DNA of 64,000 bases. It comes from Helicoverpa zea (taxonomy: Eukaryota > Arthropoda > Insecta > Lepidoptera > Noctuidae). Position numbers and translations under genes: made by a program. Shown here one piece after another: positions 32,001-40,950 of the stretch. The notes beneath the pieces are model-generated. The model was given only the letters and a program-made list of their open reading frames with translations. It did not search any database and was not told the DNA's origin. The stretch spans positions 10,974,001 to 11,038,000 of the forward strand of contig NC_061470.1 in assembly GCF_022581195.2 (NCBI RefSeq), in the 5' to 3' direction. Numbering within the stretch: the first letter of the stretch is position 1; each line of letters starts with the position of its first letter.

Positions 32001-35000
32001 GCGGGCGCGCGGCTCGGGGGTCTGCGCGCAGCGGCACACGGGGCAGCGCACGAGGCAGCTCCGTCACTGCGGCACTGCGGCGCAGTGTTACCTACCAGCT
32101 CGCTCGCACTGGAAGCAGACGGCGCGGGCGCGCGGCTCGGGGGTCTGCGCGCAGCGGCACACGGGGCAGCGCACGAGGCAGCTCCGTCACTGCGGCACTG
32201 CGGCGCAGTGTTACCTACCAGCTCGCTCGCACTGGAAGCAGACGGCGCGGGCGCGCGGCTCGGGGGTCTGCGCGCAGCGGCACACGGGGCAGCGCACGAG
32301 GCAGCTCCGTCACTGCGGCACTGCGGCGCAGTGTTACCTACCAGCTCGCTCGCACTGGAAGCAGACGGCGCGGGCGCGCGGCTCGGGGGTCTGCGCGCAG
32401 CGGCACACGGGGCAGCGCACGAGGCAGCTCCGTCACTGCGGCACTGCGGCGCAGTGTTACCTACCAGCTCGCTCGCACTGGAAGCAGACGGCGCGGGCGC
32501 GCGGCTCGGGGGTCTGCGCGCAGCGGCACACGGGGCAGCGCACGAGGCAGCTCCGTCACTGCGGCACTGCGGCGCAGTGTTACCTACCAGCTCGCTCGCA
32601 CTGGAAGCAGACGGCGCGGGCGCGCGGCTCGGGGGTCTGCGCGCAGCGGCACACGGGGCAGCGCACGAGGCAGCTCCGTCACTGCGGCACTGCGGCGCAG
32701 TGTTACCTACCAGCTCGCTCGCACTGGAAGCAGACGGCGCGGGCGCGCGGCTCGGGGGTCTGCGCGCAGCGGCACACGGGGCAGCGCACGAGGCAGCTCC
32801 GTCACTGCGGCACTGCGGCGCAGTGTTACCTACCAGCTCGCTCGCACTGGAAGCAGACGGCGCGGGCGCGCGGCTCGGGGGTCTGCGCGCAGCGGCACAC
32901 GGGGCAGCGCACGAGGCAGCTCCGTCACTGCGGCACTGCGGCGCAGTGTTACCTACCAGCTCGCTCGCACTGGAAGCAGACGGCGCGGGCGCGCGGCTCG
33001 GGGGTCTGCGCGCAGCGGCACACGGGGCAGCGCACGAGGCAGCTCCGTCACTGCGGCACTGCGGCGCAGTGTTACCTACCAGCTCGCTCGCACTGGAAGC
33101 AGACGGCGCGGGCGCGCGGCTCGGGGGTCTGCGCGCAGCGGCACACGGGGCAGCGCACGAGGCAGCTCCGTCACTGCGGCACTGCGGCGCAGTGTTACCT
33201 ACCAGCTCGCTCGCACTGGAAGCAGACGGCGCGGGCGCGCGGCTCGGGGGTCTGCGCGCAGCGGCACACGGGGCAGCGCACGAGGCAGCTCCGTCACTGC
33301 GGCACTGCGGCGCAGTGTTACCTACCAGCTCGCTCGCACTGGAAGCAGACGGCGCGGGCGCGCGGCTCGGGGGTCTGCGCGCAGCGGCACACGGGGCAGC
33401 GCACGAGGCAGCTCCGTCACTGCGGCACTGCGGCGCAGTGTTACCTACCAGCTCGCTCGCACTGGAAGCAGACGGCGCGGGCGCGCGGCTCGGGGGTCTG
33501 CGCGCAGCGGCACACGGGGCAGCGCACGAGGCAGCTCCGTCACTGCGGCACTGCGGCGCAGTGTTACCTACCAGCTCGCTCGCACTGGAAGCAGACGGCG
33601 CGGGCGCGCGGCTCGGGGGTCTGCGCGCAGCGGCACACGGGGCAGCGCACGAGGCAGCTCCGTCACTGCGGCACTGCGGCGCAGTGTTACCTACCAGCTC
33701 GCTCGCACTGGAAGCAGACGGCGCGGGCGCGCGGCTCGGGGGTCTGCGCGCAGCGGCACACGGGGCAGCGCACGAGGCAGCTCCGTCACTGCGGCACTGC
33801 GGCGCAGTGTTACCTACCAGCTCGCTCGCACTGGAAGCAGACGGCGCGGGCGCGCGGCTCGGGGGTCTGCGCGCAGCGGCACACGGGGCAGCGCACGAGG
33901 CAGCTCCGTCACTGCGGCACTGCGGCGCAGTGTTACCTACCAGCTCGCTCGCACTGGAAGCAGACGGCGCGGGCGCGCGGCTCGGGGGTCTGCGCGCAGC
34001 GGCACACGGGGCAGCGCACGAGGCAGCTCCGTCACTGCGGCACTGCGGCGCAGTGTTACCTACCAGCTCGCTCGCACTGGAAGCAGACGGCGCGGGCGCG
34101 CGGCTCGGGGGTCTGCGCGCAGCGGCACACGGGGCAGCGCACGAGGCAGCTCCGTCACTGCGGCACTGCGGCGCAGTGTTACCTACCAGCTCGCTCGCAC
34201 TGGAAGCAGACGGCGCGGGCGCGCGGCTCGGGGGTCTGCGCGCAGCGGCACACGGGGCAGCGCACGAGGCAGCTCCGTCACTGCGGCACTGCGGCGCAGT
34301 GTTACCTACCAGCTCGCTCGCACTGGAAGCAGACGGCGCGGGCGCGCGGCTCGGGGGTCTGCGCGCAGCGGCACACGGGGCAGCGCGCGTCGCGCCAGCG
34401 CACGAGGCAGCTCGCGTGGAAGGCGTGGGCACACTGCACACTGAGCACGCCCGCCACGCTCTCGTCCATGCGCTCCAGGCACACGGGGCACGTGGGCAGC
34501 TCGGTGTGCGCGGGCGGCGCCGCCCCCGTGCGGCCCCAGTCGGCGCGCGACACCCACGCCATGTGGCACAGCGCGCCGGGCTCCAGGCTGCTGTACGGCA
34601 CGCCGTCGAACGTCTCGTGGAACTCGCGCGCCGCCGCGCTCGTGCGGAAACTGATGGCACAATTTTGTAAAATGAATGTTCCATTTTCAAAAGTTATACA
34701 AGGAACAAATGAAAATGCCTGACAAACATATCCTACTTCCTACTTATATCATAAATATTATAAATTATAAATGTGAAAGTTTGTGAGAATGTATGGATGT
34801 ATGTTTGTTATTCAATCACGCAAAAACGGCTGGACCGATTTGATTAAAAAAGGAGATCATTCAAGTGTCGAACATTTTGTACCCAAAAATGAAAGTGCCG
34901 GCCAGCAGAAAAAAATAGTAGATTCTTATAGAGAATAATGCCCTGAAGATTTTTTACTATTACAAGAATTGTCTACAATTAACCCCCAGGCTGCTATTTG

Positions 35001-38000
35001 ACTTTGAAAATACCAAAAAATCCCACAATGTTTGGTGCATTACATTACGGCCATTAACTGGAGAAGCCAGCCGCTGCCTTCAAACGACTCCTGCCCGACC
35101 TGGAAAGTCATCAAATGACCCCCCTCTCGTTATGGGGAAGTCTGACTCTTACTGACTAAAACCATCATGGGGAAACCAGGGCCGCGATAATCCTTTCGAA
35201 GAATCCCGCAGCCTCGATAGGCCTTGTCCCCGTAAAAATATCGTAGGATTCTTGTCGAGGATGCCTTGAAGATTTTTTACTATTATAAGGAACGTCTTCG
35301 GTTAACCCTCAGACTGCTATTTGAGTTTAAAGTGTGAGAACCGTGAATAAAAAATCTATCCTTGAATGTTACGGCAAATAACGTCCACAGTATTTTTTAA
35401 CTAATCGAACCTCTACCATATACCCCCCCCCCCCTCCTGCTACACCGTGGAGATTTACTGATTTAAACCCATCATGTTTCTTCTGATAATGTACCAGGGC
35501 CGCGGACTCTTGCGTAACTCTTGCGAACAATCTCGCAGCCCTGGCAGGTTCTGACCCTGGTGGGTCCCACTCTCACGAGGGGGGACGCTGTGTCTCGGGG
35601 GGGGGGGGGGTGTCGTCTTGGCGGTGTCTCTTGACATCTCTTGCCTATCTGTCGGATAGGTCACATACCCCGGTCACAACGGGGAATGGAACCGGCGGGA
35701 GGGAATGGTCGTGCGGTGTTTCGCAGGGATCGGTTCTGGGGCCGCTCCTGTGGAATATCGGCTACGACTGGGTGCTGCGCGCCGACCTCCCTTGCGGCGT
35801 CAGCGTGGTGTACTACGCTGACGACACGCTGGTACTGGCACAGGGGAGGTCGCACCAGGAGGCGGCCGACCGGCCGACCGGCTCACATACCGCATGACGC
35901 AGGTCCTCACCGGACACGGTTGTTTCGGGAGGTACCTGCATCGAATCGGTCGTGAGGAGGCGCCCGGGTGTCACCACTGTGCTGATAGCCCCGAGGACAC
36001 GGTGGACCACATAGTCCAGGAGTGTCCTGCGTAGGAAGGGCACCGCCGGGTCCTCGTAGAGGCTTTAGGCGGCGGCGAGCTCTCGCGTCCGGCCCTGGTT
36101 CAGGCCATGGTCCGGGCCGAGAGGGAATGGAATGCCGTCGCCTCCTTCTGCGAAGCGGTCATGCTCGAGAAGGAGGGGGCGAAACGCCAGAGAGGTCGCA
36201 CCTCTCATTCCGACCGCCACGCCAGGTAGACACCACGGGCGCCGGGCGTCGCGAGATGACTCCCGGCCACCGTAGGCGTGGGTCTGTGGGCGGTGAGTTC
36301 GGGTGGCTCATCGTCCCTCTGCTTAGACGACAGACCCGTGTCGACGGCGCGCGTTGTTCCACGCGCTCCTCAAAGAGATGTCAGCAACCCCAGCGGGGCC
36401 CAGTAGGGCCAAGGCCTGCCGGGGCTGCGGGTTGTTCGAAAGAGATGCCGCGGCCCTGGCACATAAAAGGCCTACGACGGAACACGACGGTTTTTAGTCA
36501 GTAAGAGTCTGACATTCCCTCGCCGCTGCTAACCCACAGCGGGAGGGGTCATTTGATGATTCTTGACGTCGTTAAAAAAAAAGGCATCCCATTCCCCCTC
36601 GTATAGAATTTCGAGTGGCTCAGCGTCCCTCCGTCTCTCTCTTGGAGACAACAGGTATCGGCGGCGTGCATTGTTCATGCCCCCCTCAGAGAGTGAGCAA
36701 ACCCCAGGTGGCCAAAACCTGCCGGGGATGCGAGATTATTCGAAGGAGTTACCGCGGCTCTGGTACATTATCAGAAGGAACATGATGGGTTTAAATCAGT
36801 AAGTCTCCTCGGTGTAGCAGGAGGGGGGGTATATGGTAGAGGTTCGATTAGTTAAAAAAATACTGTGGACGTTATTTGCCGTAACATTCAAGTATAGATT
36901 TTTTATTCACGGTTCTCACACTTTAAACTCAAATAGCAGTCTGAGGGTTAACCGAAGACGTTCCTTATAATAGTAAAAAATCTTCAAGGCATCCTCGACA
37001 AGAATCCTACGATATTTTTGCGGGGACAAGGCCTATTGGGGCTGCGGGATTTCAAAATCAAAATCAAAATCAAAATCAAAAGTCATTTATTCAAAGTAGG
37101 CTGAAAATCAGCACTTTTTGAACGTCAAATCTACAAAAGACAGCCCCCAAAACGCCCGCCCTTCACCACTTCCTATGTGTTTTTGCTGGGAAGAAGAAGT
37201 GGTGGAACAAACTCCCCAGCAACACAATTCTGTCTGTATGGTTTGAAGAACCGTATACAAAAAAATAAATAAAAATATCACTCAAAATTATACACATAAA
37301 TTTGTATAAAAAAAAAAAAAACAAGTAAACATGTAATCATGTTAGCTAGTACACACCTTTCCCATACCTATTACTCAAGCAGCTACAAAGAAAAAAAATG
37401 TCGGAAAAAAAAGAGAGAACATAATGCCTCCATCCGCTAGTAAACCATTTACAAAATTGCGAAACAACTCATCGTGAAAACAGTACGATGGTGATAATCT
37501 GTCTGTATACATACAAAATGGAAAATGTCACGTATAAAATAAAAGTAAATCACATCAACTATCAATGATAACTCTTGAAGCTGTCCGGTGTTTAACATGA
37601 GGACCAACTACTCTTATCGTTTATGTAATCATTTACAGTATAGTAGGCTTTCTTCGACAGAATAGATTTGACTTGGACTTTAAATTTATCAAATGGCAAT
37701 TCTAGTAACGACTGAGGAAGTTTATTATAAAATCGTATACCTAGCCCCTTAAATGTTCCATGCACCTTGTGAAGCCTGTGAATGGGTACGCACAGTTTAT
37801 GCTTGTTCCTAGTGTTGATACTGTGGACATCACTTTTCTTAGTGTAGAGATGAATATTCTGCCTAATATATAGTATGTTAGCAAGGATGAATTGAGATGC
37901 CACAGTAAGGATACCTATTTCTTTGAAAAGCTCCCTTAAGGAATGCTTGCTACCTAACTGATATATTGCACGAACGGCTCGTTTCTGTAGTACGAAAATG

Positions 38001-40061
38001 TTTTCGATATCTGCAGCTTTGCCCCACAGTAGAATACCATAGGACATAACGCAATGAAAGTAACTAAAATAGACTAGTCGAGCTGTGTCTACGTCAGTGA
38101 ATTGTCTTACTTTTCTGACGGCGTAGGCAGCAGAACTAAGCCTTCCCGCGAGGCTAGATATATGCGAGCCCCACTGTAGCTTTGCATCAACTGTTATTCC
38201 CAGAAACACTGTTGACTTCACAGTTTCAAGAACTTCATTATTTAGGATAATATTAGGTCCTAAGTGTTTCACATTAGGCAAGGTGAACTTAACACATTTA
38301 GTTTTTTTAGCATTAAGAACTAAATTATTTGTTGTGAACCAGTGCGTAACTAAGGAGAGTGCACTATTCACTTCATCAAATTGCTCTCTATTCCTATCAA
38401 CTTTGAAAATGAGAGATGTATCGTCTGCAAATAATACTATATCACATATATTTTTCAAATGGAACGGTAAATCATTTATATATACTAAGAATAAGAAAGG
38501 ACCTAAAATAGAACCCTGCGGCACGCCTAATTGAACTGGTAGGCCTGAAGATTTGACACCGTTGATGTCTACGCATTGCAATCTATTATTTAAATATTTT
38601 TTTCGAAATTGATTGATGATTGATTGATTCTTCGAAAGGATTATCGCGGCCCTGGTTTCCCTATGATGGGTTTTAGTCAGTAAGAGTCAGACTTCCCCAT
38701 AACGAGAGGGGGGTCATTTGATGACTTCCCAGGTCGGGCAGGAGTCGTTTGAAGGCAGCCGCTGGCTTCTCCAGTTAATGGCCGTAATGTAATGCACCAA
38801 ACATTGTGGGATTTTTTGGTATTTTCAAAGTCAAATAGCAGCCTGGGGGTTAATTGTAGATAATTCTTGTAATAGTAAAAAATCTTCAGGGCATTATTCT
38901 CTACAAGAATCCACTATTTTTTTCTTCTGGCCAGCACTTTCAGTTTTGGGTACGAAATGAATGTTGTCCTTTGGTATGTAGATAGGTGATACCCTGGATT
39001 AACACATAGGCAGCTTTTTATCAACACACCACGTGGGCGAAGCTGCTGGCGGAAGCTAGTAACTTATATGTTTGTCATTTTGTCATTTAGTATGAAAGAA
39101 CTGTTCTCTACTTTTCTTATATCATACACAAACAATACACAATTCACATGCAGACTAGATATCCAACAACATGTCACTTACGTAAACAATGCCATGTAGT
39201 GATCTGGAGATCCATCTCGCAGCACCCTCACATGAGCAATATCCTGCTGGCAGGCTGCTGCGAAGGCCAGCAAGTCTGGAGCCCCCAGTGCTCCAGGCAC
39301 AGACAGCAAGCAGAGAGTCTTAGCTTCTTCAGCCTCCTTCATTTCACTGTGAAGGAAATTGATGATCAAGTAACCTAAACTAAATTGCTGTACTCCTTTA
39401 TTAAGAATGTTTTAAAAAACAACAACTAGAACTTACTTTTCTTTGTAAAGATGCAGGATACCCTTAGTAACTTCAACAAGAGGGTTGCCACAGAAAAAGC
39501 TTATGGTATCCTCTTCTTCAGAAATGCTGTTCTCAGGAGGAGAACGCCTCGTGCTGGTAGGTAATATCCCAGTATCCGTGTTGGGTCCTGTGAGGACACT
39601 AGCGTATGTCTCTACTGTGATGGTCTTTGACTCCCTCGCGCCCCGGTCCCTCTTCTTCTGTTCTTTGGCAGCTTCTGACAACATTGATTTGGTACAATTA
39701 TCACGATTTCTATTTGAATAGGTCACAATAAGTACTGTTACTAATTACAAAGGTTTCATGCTACAAATTTAATTAAATTCTTAAAGTAATAAGCAATTTT
39801 ATTATTTGCTTTTAGTTATATCTACTAAATTAGTTATAAACTACAACTTGTTAACGTGGATGTTTCCAAAATTAGTCAAACATTGATACAGCTGTTGCAT
39901 TGTTTGTCCCGATTTTTTGGCACTTCTTTGTTAATATACAGTAAGGCTAAAGATAAGAGGGGTCACTTTAGTAATATCTTACCCATTTCAGTGGGATTAT
40001 CGCCCATTTCAGGCAGATCTTCGTCGATTTCAATACGTAGGACACACAAAGACACGGACAT
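25856..40061 (-). CDS. Brap: BRAP (BRCA1-associated protein / IMP), RING and ZnF-UBP ubiquitin ligase (complete)
   Basis: BRAP is a cytoplasmic Ras-responsive E3 ligase that restrains KSR-MAPK signalling and binds nuclear localisation signals. Ten exons join in phase: 39983..40061, 39437..39674, 39182..39346, 34310..34650, 30800..30917, 30308..30399, 29943..30132, 29293..29442, 28884..29001 and 25856..26008. They give 547 residues; human BRAP has 592. It opens MSVSLCVLRIEI, like human MSVSL. The BRAP2 RRM-like domain spans about 80-180. The RING is complete: C215, C218, C234, H236, H239, C242, C251 and C254. ZnF-UBP follows, with LWICLICGNVGCGRY and NRVWDYAGDNFVHRL. A coiled coil then runs to LKEQLRDVMFFVEA, and the end is basic (KPRRRRR). 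An acidic stretch about 25 residues longer than in human BRAP splits the ZnF-UBP start. Introns hold a tandem array, nested transposons and an RTE LINE. USP32 is divergent on the other side. Confidence 0.96.
26123..28674 (-). mobile_element. RTE-type LINE, 5'-truncated, in BRAP intron 9
   Basis: A 12 bp target duplication, GATCACGGTACT, flanks it (26111-26122 and 28675-28686). The 3' end at the left carries an ATG/ATGGTG microsatellite tail. The element starts within the endonuclease domain, so the 5' part is missing. Confidence 0.88.
26134..28674 (-). pseudogene. LINE endonuclease-reverse transcriptase ORF with one stop codon
   Basis: The frame reads VVQVYAPTSTHSDDEVEDMF and YTVVMGDFNAKVG (APE-type endonuclease), LKNYRPISLLSHVYKLFSRV, LAFVDYEKAFDSVE and LRFADDIVIMAE (reverse transcriptase). 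A single in-frame TGA at 27163-27165 follows FDSVEI; the same frame then continues to 26134. Relatives as I recall them have Trp here, so this looks like a TGG-to-TGA change. It is otherwise free of frameshifts. Confidence 0.85.
28884..29001 (-). CDS. Brap: BRAP exon 9: coiled coil
   Basis: This 118 nt exon encodes LSVLQNELSEERGLAAALAS and WQARAKLREENFVKE. The next intron contains the RTE LINE. Confidence 0.93.
29293..29442 (-). CDS. Brap: BRAP exon 8: coiled coil
   Basis: This 150 nt exon encodes a heptad-rich stretch, MEAEHIAETEKLRFRATEAE through TKENKTLERKLNQVTN. Confidence 0.93.
29543..29579. repeat. 15 bp perfect hairpin in BRAP intron 7
   Basis: GTTTATTTAATACAC (29543-29557), loop ttccata, then its exact complement (29565-29579). 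Confidence 0.8.
29637..29747 (-). mobile_element. 111 bp truncated RTE-type LINE tail
   Basis: It has an ATG-repeat tail and matches the last ~100 bp of the LINE at 26123-28674 (cctatcgcagtccactgctg and gacataggcctctccaagtg). A 12 bp target duplication, AAATCTAGCATT, lies at 29625-29636 and 29748-29759. Confidence 0.85.
29943..30132 (-). CDS. Brap: BRAP exon 7: end of ZnF-UBP into coiled coil
   Basis: This 190 nt exon encodes GDNFVHRLVQNKADGKLVA and LDSAQLEFTYILTQQLDSQR, ending KMNK at a split codon. Confidence 0.94.
30308..30399 (-). CDS. Brap: BRAP exon 6: ZnF-UBP
   Basis: This 92 nt exon codes YEGGHAAKHFLASNHTYALQ and LGSNRVWDYA, containing the zinc-binding histidines. Confidence 0.94.
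30800..30917 (-). CDS. Brap: BRAP exon 5: acidic insert and ZnF-UBP start
   Basis: This 118 nt exon encodes EEDGDETRENISGVAEGLLD then TLWICLICGNVGCGR. The first part has no counterpart in human BRAP, where only six residues separate FEC from WIC. Confidence 0.9.
31358..34309 (-). repeat. 24-copy, 123 bp tandem array derived from the BRAP RING exon
   Basis: There are exactly 24 units of 123 bp (2952 bp), followed without a break by the true end of exon 4. On the minus strand each unit carries a copy of the exon's last coding part (CLVRCPVCRCAQTPEPRA and VCFQCERA), a GTAGGT 5' splice site and about 35 bp of intron. Units look identical except the leftmost, whose donor is altered (gtactg). All units lack 15 bp present in the real exon, between two copies of GCGCTG, which removes the Trp-Arg-Asp-Ala-Arg stretch before CPVC. 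Because 123 is divisible by three, long meaningless ORFs run through both strands. Confidence 0.95.
34310..34650 (-). CDS. Brap: BRAP exon 4: RING finger
   Basis: This 341 nt, very GC-rich exon encodes LPTCPVCLERMDESVAGVLS and CAHAFHASCLVRWRDARC, then PVCRCAQTPEPRARAVCFQC. All eight RING ligands are present. Its donor (GCTG/gtaggt) directly abuts the 24-copy array derived from this exon's end. Confidence 0.96.
35590..36579 (+). mobile_element. R1-like LINE fragment, internally deleted, inside foldback B
   Basis: A reverse transcriptase piece reads GVSQGSVLGPLLWNIGYDWV and YYADDTLVLAQG. It jumps after about 35880 to the C-terminal zinc-knuckle region (LTYRMTQVLTGHGCFGRY-like), with several hundred bases lost compared with a longer copy. 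It ends with the family 3' UTR (gggaggggtcatttgatgat) and a poly(A)-like run near 36579. Confidence 0.8.
37051..38626 (-). mobile_element. CR1/Jockey-type LINE, 5'-truncated, inserted in foldback B
   Basis: The 3' tail at the left is a TTTTGA repeat (minus strand). The opposite arm of the foldback preserves the empty site (gcgggattcttcgaaagg), so both junctions are defined. GATT at the right junction may be a short target duplication. Confidence 0.85.
37592..38581 (-). pseudogene. partial LINE reverse transcriptase
   Basis: This 329-residue open frame has VPQGSILGPFLFLVYINDLP, IVLFADDTSLIF (catalytic Asp pair), STVFLGITVDAKLQWGSHIS and the typical C-terminal RAVRAIYQLG. The motifs fit CR1/Jockey-group LINEs. 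The N-terminal half, including the endonuclease, is missing, so it cannot move on its own. Confidence 0.82.
39182..39346 (-). CDS. Brap: BRAP exon 3: BRAP2 RRM-like domain
   Basis: This 165 nt exon encodes TLCLLSVPGALGAPDLLAFA and VRVLRDGSPDHYMALF. The 4.5 kb intron that follows holds the nested transposons. Confidence 0.94.
39437..39674 (-). CDS. Brap: BRAP exon 2
   Basis: This 238 nt exon has a basic linker (KEQKKRDRGARESK) followed by ISFFCGNPLVEVTKGILHLY, the conserved entry to the BRAP2 domain. The acceptor is gttgtcag. Confidence 0.94.
39983..40061 (-). CDS. Brap: BRAP exon 1: start codon
   Basis: This exon codes MSVSLCVLRIEIDEDLPEMG and DNPTEM, with donor ATGG/gtaaga. The start is supported by the match to the N-terminus of vertebrate BRAP. 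Confidence 0.9.
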
Positions 40062-40892
40062 TTACAATCGAATTATTTATTCAAAACAAAAAGAAAGAAA
40101 GGCCCATACAGCCTCTGAACATCACAAGTATTACACAAAATGCTATATCAATTGCGAAATTAACATGATAAGGCAAATAAAGCAGTAAACTCTAGATTTT
40201 TCAGAAATCACAACTTATTCGGATGACAATAGCTGGTACAAATAAAAACAAGAATTTAGATTTGGCGAAATCAAGGATGAGATAGCGTTAGCGAAAATGC
40301 ATGTGTAAGACAGAAATACGATTCAAATATGCTCAAAATGCAAGAAAGTTTCAAAACGTCAGCTGGTTGACAACTTTGTTTTCCAAAGACAGACAAGCTG
40401 ACAACATCAAAGTAACATCGGCTGGAATTTTATAATAAAAAACTTGGTAAAATTCTCGAAAAATAAGATCATTGGCAGGATAATTATCTTTCTGCTATTT
40501 TCTTGAAAGTGAATGTGAAACTTGAATTCTTATTAGGAGTGATTTTTCAGAATCGTATTTAAACAAATGTCAAGTTTTCTTTAAACGTGTATCCGAACAA
40601 AGTTTCAGAGATTCTAGTAGAAAAAAAAAACAAAATCAGTGGAGTTTCATAATTTCTTGTACATTGCGTGTTTAGAAGACAGTAAAGACAGAAAAAGTGA
40701 TACGAAAAACGCAATTTGTATCGATAATTAACGTAAAACTCGTTCTAATTCGATGGGAAACAGAAGTGGAAGAAAATATTTAATTCAATATGGCTACAGA
40801 TCATACGACGTGAGCTGTCAGCTGTAATAATTTTTGTTTCTTTGTGTTTATTACGCCTTTAAAAATGTTATGATCGTTACGTACACGCGAAT
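40062..40892. promoter_or_regulatory. divergent promoter region between BRAP and USP32
   Basis: This 831 bp separates the BRAP (-) and USP32 (+) start codons. There are no ORFs or recognised repeats, and no clear TATA box. Head-to-head spacing below 1 kb suggests a shared bidirectional promoter. Both 5' UTRs must lie here, unless unseen upstream exons exist. Confidence 0.55.
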
Positions 40893-40950
40893 ATGGGTGC
40901 GAAAGACTCAAAACCATCTTTTATACCATACGAGGATGCAGTGAAACGAG
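40893..40950 (+). CDS. Usp32: USP32 exon 1: start and possible myristoylation site
   Basis: This exon codes MGAKDSKPSFIPYEDAVKR, with donor CGAG/gtacga. The first ATG and the Gly2 match the family N-terminus. Confidence 0.93.

Larger units (their letters stand above)
34849..38972. mobile_element. foldback element, copy B (4124 bp with nested LINEs)
   Basis: The ends are AAAGGAGATCATTC on the left and AAAGGACAACATTC when the right end is reversed. Inverted arms of about 0.75 kb run inward from both ends and share agtgccggccag, cctgaagattttttactatt, taacccccaggctgctattt, gaccccc, then ttaaccctcagactgctatt. It sits in BRAP intron 3. The core contains an R1-like LINE (about 35590-36579), and a CR1-like LINE later entered the right arm (37051-38626). 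Confidence 0.78.
34743..39062 (+). mobile_element. Helitron-like repeat split by a foldback element
   Basis: The left part is 34743-34848 (ataaatgtgaaagtttgtg, then aaaaacggctggaccgattt). The right part is 38973-39062 (ggtatgtagataggtgatac, ending ctggcggaagctag). The two halves are contiguous in the usual lepidopteran repeat and end in CTAG. Confidence 0.65.

Noticed and set aside
31358..34309. CRISPR-like regular array
   Set aside because: Units are directly abutting and identical, with no distinct spacers, and are plainly derived from the neighbouring exon in an animal gene.
31358..34309. Assembly artefact as explanation for the 24-copy array
   Set aside because: Not fully rejected. The altered leftmost unit and shared 15 bp deletion argue for a real array, but identical units mean the exact count could be wrong; long reads are needed.
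31301..34690. Open frames of more than 1000 codons on both strands
   Set aside because: They are by-products of a 123 bp repeat whose length is divisible by three, with no relation to the BRAP reading frame; the RING frame itself stops just after the true donor.
37592..38581. 329-codon frame as a host gene
   Set aside because: Reverse transcriptase motifs, a TTTTGA-repeat tail and an empty site in the opposite foldback arm show it is a LINE fragment.
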